From NCBI GenBank assembly GCA_937892665.1, contig CALBJF010000206.1, positions 1 to 5,096 of the forward strand: DNA of 5,096 nt, read 5' to 3'. Positions 1-5,096 of the stretch are shown here, piece after piece. The translations under genes and the position numbers were made by a program. Under the pieces are notes generated by a model. That model made no database searches, was not told the origin of the DNA, and worked only from the letters and a program-made list of their open reading frames with translations. The DNA comes from an uncultured euryarchaeote. Its GTDB lineage: Archaea; Thermoplasmatota; Poseidoniia; Poseidoniales; Poseidoniaceae. Each line of letters opens with the position of its first letter. The first letter of the stretch is position 1.

Positions 1-3000
1 AAGCATTGGATGATCTAGGAGAGGAAGCTTGGACTGATGAGCACATCCGTAGAGCGCTGCAGTTGATGCAAGGGGATGAAGAGAAACAAAACGACCTTCG
101 AAGACGATACGCGCTTTTACGACAAATACGAGCACGATATGGAGCCTTCATTATTGATGAATATCAAGATACAAACCCAGAGCACGCGCGACTCCTAGCA
201 CGACTCTGGGGGCATAGAATGGATGGATCGGATGAAACGCCACCCCCTCTCGGCCCTTGGGATCCAACTGTCTGTATTGTTGGGGACATGAAGCAGAGCA
301 TATACCGATTCAGACAAGCAGAAGTCACTGTGATGCGTCGAATGGTTGCCTCCATTCGTCTGGCTAACCGGCTTGAAGAGCATGAGCCAAGGATGGAACA
401 TATCACTCAGGAAGGACATGGCCGAGACCCTCGCCCAGTAGGTGCAGGGGGGGAGACGGGCTCATTCATTCAAGCAAGCGAACTATCCTCCGAAGAATCG
501 TCAGCTACATGGGATTATGTTTCCTTTGGAATCAATGATTTCGGTACCGCAATAGAAGACGCAGTAATTCTTCAACGTCAAGAAGGACACATTGAATTAA
601 CAACAAACTTCCGTACAGCACCTCGTTTACTCAACACATTAAACCACATTTTTGATGACACATTCTCTGAACGCCATCATCAATTTCCAGGAGATTTCCA
701 TGCCTCCGCTCAACCTCTTCATGCAGGAAGGGAAACAGATAGAGAAGGTGTGCTCGAATGGTTACTTCCAACTCAAGCAGAAATTGATGCTCTTCCCTTA
801 GATTTGGAGATAGGGTACCACTTATTCGATTCAGAATCTGCAAATCCAAGACACCTTGAACACGAACTCATTGCTGCCAGACTCGATTCTCTTGTCAGGG
901 GGCATGCAACGAAACTCTGGTCTTCCGAAGAACAAGATTACGTCGATATAGAACCGGAAGAACGCATTTCTCCAGAAGATGTGATGATCCTCGTTCACTC
1001 AAGGAAACATATCCCCGACCTCATTAAGAGATTACAAGGTCGAGGTTTGCCAGTATTGGCCGATAAGCAAGGTCAGTTGTTACGACAACCAATCGTCAAA
1101 CCTCTGCTTTCAGTGCTTTCTCTTCTGGCAAAACCGTCCTCACGCTTATCTGCACATGGACTCACCCGTTCTCCAATTGTGGCTGCAACATCCCTTCAAA
1201 TTGAAGATATATTTGAAGAGAAAGATGTTGAAAATTACTGGCACCATCTCTCGACTTATTTCTCCGGAACTCCAATCGGCAATCTCCTGACGACAATTTC
1301 ATCACTCATCGACAAAGGAGCCCTACACGAGATTTTTGACGTTGTGCTCGATTACAGCGACCTTTTGACGACCTACCCTGATGAATCCGAACGACAAGTT
1401 GCTGAAACATGGTGTGCTTTATTGTACAAAATAGGCTCAGAATGTGGACATGAACCAAGTGCAATGCTTGCCAAGATGAATGCCTTAGCCTCGCTTGAGA
1501 ATAAAGGACCTCAAGCGACATCTTCCCCAACAAGTGGTGCGATTCAAATCATGACAATTCATGGAGCAAAGGGGTTGCAGGCACCTGTTGTTATCGTAAC
1601 AGGATTATTCGAAGCAGGTCGACGAAGTTCAAGCAATGATGCCCAAAAGAATGTTCTCATTACTCCTGATGTAATCGCAGGAAGAATACAACCTTGGAAA
1701 TCTAAAGATAAGCCACTTGATGGTCTTTGGATGCTGGCGAATCAAATGAATAAGGCTCAGAATCTAGCCGAGTTGCGACGCCAATTCTATGTCGCTCTCA
1801 CCAGAGTACGTGATCGCCTTATCTTTGCAGGCTCTCCTTCAAAGACGAGCGAAATGTCAACAGAAGGCTTCATCCTAGCAACAGGAAATATCTCTGGAAA
1901 TAACATGGGGGATTTACTCCTGGATGGACTGCGCTACATGGGTGTTGTATCGAATACAGAACAGCCATGGAGTCTCGAAGGGGACACTCAAGGAGAGCGT
2001 TTGACAGATTACAAAGACATCGAACTGGTTCTCGACCCGATGGATGTCTTTTCAGCATCAGGACTTCCAACAGATTCAGTAGATGGTATCAGAATTTATC
2101 ATCATCCAAATTGCTTTACCGAACAAGCACCAGTCTCAGTTCTAAGCGAATGGCTTGAAGTGGAATCCAATCTGAATTACCAAATCGAGGAAGTATTGGA
2201 AAACGAAATTGTAACTATCTCCCCTTCCCTAAAAATGACCGCTCACGGCCTAGATGCAGCGTATTCATGCCGCAGACGGTTCTGGCTAAATCACGTACGT
2301 GGTTGGCAGACAGAACCCTTCAACATTCAATCTAAGGCAAGAACCATTGCCAATGAGGAGGATCTTAAGGACAGAACTGGAGGAGAGGATTATGATGGTG
2401 AATCCTATGTTGGTTGGCCTTCAGCAACGTCATTCGGTTCAATGTTCCACCGCCTCGTTGAGATCGGTCTTGCGAATCCAGCAACAATGAAATCCGAAGA
2501 TTCACCACTTTCCTCCGAATGGCTGAACGGCCAAGAAAATCGCTTACTTGAAACGAAAGAAATTGATGATGCAATTACATCTGAATCTGAATGGCACAAA
2601 CTTTCGTATGAAGAGCAACAACAAACACGAGCTAGAATTATTGAACTTGCTGAGTTGTTATCGAAGGGCTCGTTAGGGAGATTAACGGAAGGAAAAGAAG
2701 TAAGCGGCCAATTTGTAGAAGGGTTACAAACCGAAGCCTCGTTCTACTTCACAAGAGGTGTAGAATTAACCGATGTTTATCGCAATCCTACCTCAGGCCT
2801 TTCTCAATCGATTGTTACTAAAATTGAGAACGTAGACATTACCTTTGAAGGCCAGGCGGACATTGTCTTAGCAGGTATTGAAAGGAACGAGAAATGGCTC
2901 CAAGTTGTTGATTTGAAAACCTCTGGTTCGAGAACAGATGACTTGTCCAATCACCGCTTACAAAAAGAAATTGAAGATTGGGATTCCTCTTCTCCTCAAA

Positions 3001-3362
3001 ATGCTGAAGAGGTTGAGATGTTACGAAACCATCGCCTACAACTTACTCTCTATTCAATGGTATTCCAGAAGCAAGAGTTGCTCAAATCGGAAGATGAACG
3101 CCGAAAAATCAAGCCACCAGCGCTTCTCATCAGTACGTCGGGAAGACTCGTTGAGATGCCTCAAAAGATGTATGAGGAAGCACAGATTGAACTCTCGTCG
3201 CTCTTGGAATGGATTGCAATGCTAACCGCAAACCAAAATGATGTTAGCGAGCCGAAAAGGCTTCCAATGGATTCAATCGATATATGCAAAAAATGCCCAT
3301 TCTACAAAGGAGAACTTCGAATGTGTGGGCCAGAAGGAACAGATTTGGGAATCAACAACTAA
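1..3362 (+). CDS. AddA/RecB-like UvrD-family helicase fused to a PD-(D/E)XK nuclease, 5' partial
   Basis: ATP-dependent DNA helicase-exonuclease of the kind that unwinds and trims double-strand break ends for recombination. The frame is open to the left edge, so the gene starts upstream; the TTG at 6 is used only to number residues (1118 visible). Seen in order: motif II FIIDEYQDTN (48-57), motif III VGDMKQSIYRFR (92-103), motif IV TTNFRT (199-204), motif V TIHGAKGLQ (517-525) and motif VI YVALTRVRDRL (595-605). Motif I (Walker A) and the Q motif must lie upstream. The C-terminal nuclease runs from about 740: C755, H815 in GSMFHRLVE, D952 in GQAD, D969-x-K971 in VVDLKTSG, and Q1012-x3-Y1016. 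Cysteines C1094, C1097 and C1107 close the protein; with C755 they match the Fe-S cluster layout of AddB, Cas4 and Dna2 nucleases. All catalytic residues are present, so the visible part looks functional. Motif V wording resembles AddA (GAKGL-x-AP) more than RecB. The family is certain; the exact subfamily and any partner subunit (AddB or RecC type) are not visible here. Confidence 0.93.
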   Translation, partial: ALDDLGEEAWTDEHIRRALQLMQGDEEKQNDLRRRYALLRQIRARYGAFIIDEYQDTNPEHARLLARLWGHRMDGSDETPPPLGPWDPTVCIVGDMKQSIYRFRQAEVTVMRRMVASIRLANRLEEHEPRMEHITQEGHGRDPRPVGAGGETGSFIQASELSSEESSATWDYVSFGINDFGTAIEDAVILQRQEGHIELTTNFRTAPRLLNTLNHIFDDTFSERHHQFPGDFHASAQPLHAGRETDREGVLEWLLPTQAEIDALPLDLEIGYHLFDSESANPRHLEHELIAARLDSLVRGHATKLWSSEEQDYVDIEPEERISPEDVMILVHSRKHIPDLIKRLQGRGLPVLADKQGQLLRQPIVKPLLSVLSLLAKPSSRLSAHGLTRSPIVAATSLQIEDIFEEKDVENYWHHLSTYFSGTPIGNLLTTISSLIDKGALHEIFDVVLDYSDLLTTYPDESERQVAETWCALLYKIGSECGHEPSAMLAKMNALASLENKGPQATSSPTSGAIQIMTIHGAKGLQAPVVIVTGLFEAGRRSSSNDAQKNVLITPDVIAGRIQPWKSKDKPLDGLWMLANQMNKAQNLAELRRQFYVALTRVRDRLIFAGSPSKTSEMSTEGFILATGNISGNNMGDLLLDGLRYMGVVSNTEQPWSLEGDTQGERLTDYKDIELVLDPMDVFSASGLPTDSVDGIRIYHHPNCFTEQAPVSVLSEWLEVESNLNYQIEEVLENEIVTISPSLKMTAHGLDAAYSCRRRFWLNHVRGWQTEPFNIQSKARTIANEEDLKDRTGGEDYDGESYVGWPSATSFGSMFHRLVEIGLANPATMKSEDSPLSSEWLNGQENRLLETKEIDDAITSESEWHKLSYEEQQQTRARIIELAELLSKGSLGRLTEGKEVSGQFVEGLQTEASFYFTRGVELTDVYRNPTSGLSQSIVTKIENVDITFEGQADIVLAGIERNEKWLQVVDLKTSGSRTDDLSNHRLQKEIEDWDSSSPQNAEEVEMLRNHRLQLTLYSMVFQKQELLKSEDERRKIKPPALLISTSGRLVEMPQKMYEEAQIELSSLLEWIAMLTANQNDVSEPKRLPMDSIDICKKCPFYKGELRMCGPEGTDLGINN

Positions 3363-3979
3363 GACTTCTTTCCAAGAATTGCTAATGTTCCAGGTTTTCC
3401 ATCATGAGCATTCGCTCGCCAAGCATGGATTTCTTGGAACCCAACATCCTTCCACATCTGAATCCATTCTTCTTCCGAGAATGTCGACATATGGACGTCG
3501 AGAGCTTCAGGCCATCCAAGACTCTCCTCATGTTCTGCATAATGATCGATACCAATTACAGCCCAGCCATTTTTTTCCAGCCAATCATCATGTATGGATT
3601 GCAGCATATTCTTTGGGTCTTTGAGATAATACAAGAATTCCATTGAATGAACGAACTGATAGGTTTTATCAGGTTTCGTGTCAGGGAATTTGGCACAATG
3701 GTATGCATTGATCAAATCAACTTCTTTGGCTTTCTCAATCATATGTTCTGCACCATCATAGCCAACGGCTTCGACGCATGCAGGATGTTGGGATAGTTTC
3801 CTTACAACCCAGCCATTTCCGCATCCGAGATCGACTGCTGAAAAGGCCACTCGGTCAGTTAACACTCGTTCCATAGCAACATCAATCATTTCATTGACAG
3901 CACTAGCATGGCCACGTTCCATTCCTTCATCCTTGCCGAGATGCGCCCAGTGATTGAAGACGTCCGTTGCTTCCTTCAT
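3359..3979 (-). CDS. Class I SAM-dependent methyltransferase, substrate unknown
   Basis: Predicted cytoplasmic methyltransferase of 206 residues with a Rossmann-like fold. The SAM-binding motif I is AVDLGCGNGWVVRKL (48-62), followed by VGYDGAEHMIEKA (72-84), where D75 lies in the region expected to contact the SAM ribose. A later strand, FVHSMEFLYYL (109-119), fits the motif before the fourth beta strand, and GWAVIGIDHY (138-147) fits the fifth. The N-terminal FNHWAHLGKDEGMERGH segment is a conserved-looking lead-in of Methyltransf_11/25-type proteins. The ATG at 3979 is chosen because it is preceded by GGAGAGG and begins just before that segment. An in-frame ATG at 4012 and one at 4066 would add 11 and 29 residues, have no such signal, and the latter would overlap the divergent peptidase. 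The gene is convergent with the helicase, sharing four bases at the stops. Nothing nearby identifies the substrate; a quinone, small-molecule or protein target are all possible. Confidence 0.88.
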   Translation of the reverse strand: MKEATDVFNHWAHLGKDEGMERGHASAVNEMIDVAMERVLTDRVAFSAVDLGCGNGWVVRKLSQHPACVEAVGYDGAEHMIEKAKEVDLINAYHCAKFPDTKPDKTYQFVHSMEFLYYLKDPKNMLQSIHDDWLEKNGWAVIGIDHYAEHEESLGWPEALDVHMSTFSEEEWIQMWKDVGFQEIHAWRANAHDGKPGTLAILGKKS

Positions 3980-4048
3980 GCCTCTCCGAAGGCGTATATG
4001 AAAAAAAGGCATCGAAAGCAACATCATCCGAGTCCACTTGGAAGAGTC
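3980..4048. promoter_or_regulatory. Divergent intergenic region between methyltransferase and proline iminopeptidase
   Basis: These 69 bases must carry the start signals of both outward-facing genes, unless the promoters lie within the coding regions. An AT-rich element, GTATATGAAAAAAA (3994-4007), is the only TATA-like or -10-like block. It sits about 45 bases before the peptidase ATG and about 20 bases before the methyltransferase ATG on the other strand, so it could serve either gene. No clear -35 box or BRE element and no operator-like palindrome was recognised. The assignment rests on position and composition only. Confidence 0.3.
3981..3987 (-). promoter_or_regulatory. Shine-Dalgarno-like site deciding the methyltransferase start
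   Basis: Read on the minus strand, GGAGAGG stands one base before the ATG at 3979, with its GGAG core four bases away. The spacing is shorter than usual but it is the only purine-rich ribosome-binding candidate before any of the three possible ATG codons, so it favours the 206-residue product. Confidence 0.45.
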
Positions 4049-5008
4049 ATGAGCATCAATACACAATCAATCGACGTCGTTTTGTTTCCGAAAACCGAGG
4101 CATACTTGACCGGTACGCTGGCAGTTTCACAACGACATACAATTGCTTGGGAATGCAGTGGAAATCCAGATGGGATTCCGGTCATTGTCATTCATGGTGG
4201 ACCCGGCGGTGGAAGTCAACCCTCTTACAGGCGCTATTTTGATCCACAGAAATGGAACATCATCCAATTTGATCAACGAGGGTGTGGTCAATCAACTCCA
4301 TATGCAGACCTGGAAGAAAATACAACGATGCATCTCGTTTCCGATATTGAAGCATTACGTGAGCACTTTGAAATCGAAACGTGGCACGTCTTCGGAGGCT
4401 CATGGGGATCAACCCTCGCTCTCATCTATGGGCAAAATCACCCAGAACGTGTTCAATCGTTCATATTGAGAGGTATCTTCATGTGCAGAAAATCAGAACT
4501 TCACTGGTTCTATCAAGACGGAGCAAGTCACGTCTTCCCAGATGCATTTGAGCCATACTTTAACCATATTCCTGAAGGCGAAAGAGATGCTCTTATCCCA
4601 GCATACTACAAACGGCTAACACATGAAGATGTCGAAGTTCGAAGAGCGGCTGCCAAAGAATGGACACGCTGGGAGATGGCAACCAGTCGCCTCTTCCCAG
4701 ACCCCTCTTATCTTGAAAAGGCAGAGGATCTTGACTTCGCAGTAGCGTTTGCTCGAATAGAATGCCATTACTTCATCAATGGAATCTTCGTTGAAGAAGC
4801 ATATATTCTGAAGCATTCACAAATCATTGAACACATTCCCACCGTAATTGTACAGGGTCGATACGATATGGTTTGTCCAGTAAAAAGTGCTTGGGAATTA
4901 CACAAGAAATTACCTTCTTCGGAGTTGATCATCGTTCCTGATGCAGGCCATTCTATGGGCGAAGTATCGATTGCAAAGTCCTTAGTTGATGCGACAAATG
5001 CCATCTAG
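4049..5008 (+). CDS. pip: Proline iminopeptidase (prolyl aminopeptidase, peptidase family S33)
   Basis: Serine peptidase that removes an N-terminal proline from peptides, acting in cytoplasmic peptide breakdown. The 319-residue length is normal for the family. Alpha/beta-hydrolase hallmarks are all present: the oxyanion-hole loop HGGPGGG (49-55), DQRGCGQS (75-82), the nucleophile elbow GGSWGS with Ser118, the acid Asp273 in GRYD, and His301 in DAGHS, giving a complete catalytic triad. The cap domain carries WTRWEMATSRLFPD (205-218) and ARIECHYF (235-242); Glu209 and Glu238 correspond to the two glutamates that in characterised family members bind the substrate amino group. This separates it from generic hydrolases. 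The ATG at 4049 is chosen because the following sequence (FPKTEAYLTGTLAVS) is where family members begin; an in-frame ATG at 3908 would add 47 unrelated residues antisense to the methyltransferase. A weak GGAAGAG lies two bases before the start. It is divergent from the methyltransferase, and another gene follows 71 bases downstream on the same strand. Confidence 0.95.
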   Translation: MSINTQSIDVVLFPKTEAYLTGTLAVSQRHTIAWECSGNPDGIPVIVIHGGPGGGSQPSYRRYFDPQKWNIIQFDQRGCGQSTPYADLEENTTMHLVSDIEALREHFEIETWHVFGGSWGSTLALIYGQNHPERVQSFILRGIFMCRKSELHWFYQDGASHVFPDAFEPYFNHIPEGERDALIPAYYKRLTHEDVEVRRAAAKEWTRWEMATSRLFPDPSYLEKAEDLDFAVAFARIECHYFINGIFVEEAYILKHSQIIEHIPTVIVQGRYDMVCPVKSAWELHKKLPSSELIIVPDAGHSMGEVSIAKSLVDATNAI

Positions 5009-5040
5009 GAGCGTTATCTTACTTAATCGGCAAATTGTGA

Positions 5041-5048
5041 GTATATAT
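5041..5048 (+). promoter_or_regulatory. TATA-like or -10-like element before the right-edge gene
   Basis: GTATATAT lies in the 71-base gap after the peptidase stop, centred about 35 bases before the next ATG. Read as an archaeal TATA box, transcription would begin near the SD itself. Read as a bacterial -10 box, the leader would include the SD, but only a poor -35 candidate (TTACTT at 5019-5024) exists. Either way it suggests the right-edge gene may have its own promoter in addition to any readthrough from the peptidase. Confidence 0.35.
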
Positions 5049-5053
5049 CTGAT

Positions 5054-5071
5054 AAAGGAGAAGGAGGAGGT
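5054..5071 (+). promoter_or_regulatory. Strong tandem Shine-Dalgarno stretch
   Basis: An almost pure purine run contains AAAGGAG (5054-5060) and then AAGGAGGAGG (5061-5070). The last GGAGG ends nine bases before the ATG at 5080, an ideal distance. It is much stronger than the ribosome-binding sites of the two complete genes in this window, and it fixes the start of the next gene. Confidence 0.7.
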
Positions 5072-5079
5072 TCACTATC

Positions 5080-5096
5080 ATGGCCGTAGATTCTAG
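5080..5096 (+). CDS. Start of a further gene, 3' partial, product unknown
   Basis: Only five codons and two bases are visible: Met-Ala-Val-Asp-Ser, then AG. The call rests on the strong SD sequence just upstream, the same orientation as the peptidase, and a TATA-like element in the gap. The short N-terminus gives no clue to function; there is no sign of a signal peptide in so few residues. The strength of the ribosome-binding site hints at a well-translated product. The nearby TAG at 5094 is out of frame with this ATG. Confidence 0.6.

Noticed and set aside
6..12. TTG at 6 or another early codon as the true start of the helicase
   Set aside because: The visible protein begins about 45 residues before motif II and lacks Walker A, and no stop codon precedes it in frame, so the gene must begin outside the window.
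2938..3225. Plus-strand open frame of 95 codons inside the helicase
   Set aside because: It is a frame shadow over the catalytic part of the nuclease domain, with a basic, low-information product and no ribosome-binding site.
3238..3624. Plus-strand open frame of 128 codons across the helicase end and methyltransferase
   Set aside because: It overlaps two well-supported genes in another frame, begins inside the helicase and has no recognisable domain.
3908..4048. N-terminal extension of the peptidase to the upstream ATG at 3908
   Set aside because: The extra 47 residues have no family similarity and lie antisense to the methyltransferase coding sequence; the ATG at 4049 gives the normal family length.
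3980..4066. Longer methyltransferase starting at 4066 or 4012
   Set aside because: The added residues look non-conserved, no ribosome-binding site precedes those codons, and the longest form would overlap the peptidase start.
5014..5055. Possible hairpin (TTATC with GATAA) after the peptidase as a terminator
   Set aside because: The stem is only five AT-rich pairs with a loop of over 30 bases and no following T-run, so it is not a credible terminator.

Overview
The window holds four genes and is almost fully coding. Base composition is moderate, arginine is often written CGA or AGA, intergenic gaps are short, and a strong purine-rich Shine-Dalgarno (SD) stretch lies near the right edge. This fits a streamlined free-living prokaryote. 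A marine euryarchaeon (Marine Group II type) or an uncultured bacterium would both be plausible. The sequence alone does not settle the lineage, because no rRNA, tRNA or lineage-specific marker is present.

Layout, left to right. (1) Positions 1-3362, plus strand: the C-terminal three quarters or so of a very large UvrD/RecB-type helicase-nuclease of the AddA/RecB group. It enters from the left edge, so its Walker A motif is outside the window. Helicase motifs II to VI are visible, followed by a complete PD-(D/E)XK nuclease with four cysteines placed as in Fe-S cluster nucleases. (2) Positions 3359-3979, minus strand: a small class I SAM-dependent methyltransferase, convergent with the helicase, the two stop codons sharing four bases. 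(3) Positions 4049-5008, plus strand: a complete proline iminopeptidase (alpha/beta hydrolase, peptidase family S33), divergent from the methyltransferase across a 69-base gap. (4) From 5080, plus strand: the first codons of a further gene behind a strong SD sequence and a TATA-like element.

The genes do not form an obvious pathway. The helicase-nuclease belongs to double-strand break processing and recombination, the peptidase to peptide catabolism, and the methyltransferase has no assignable substrate. The opposed orientations show separate transcription units for the first three. No mobile element, CRISPR array, RNA gene or clear new multi-gene system was seen. The most interesting object is the helicase-nuclease, for its Fe-S type nuclease on a UvrD-type motor, a changed motif V residue and an insertion between motifs III and IV.
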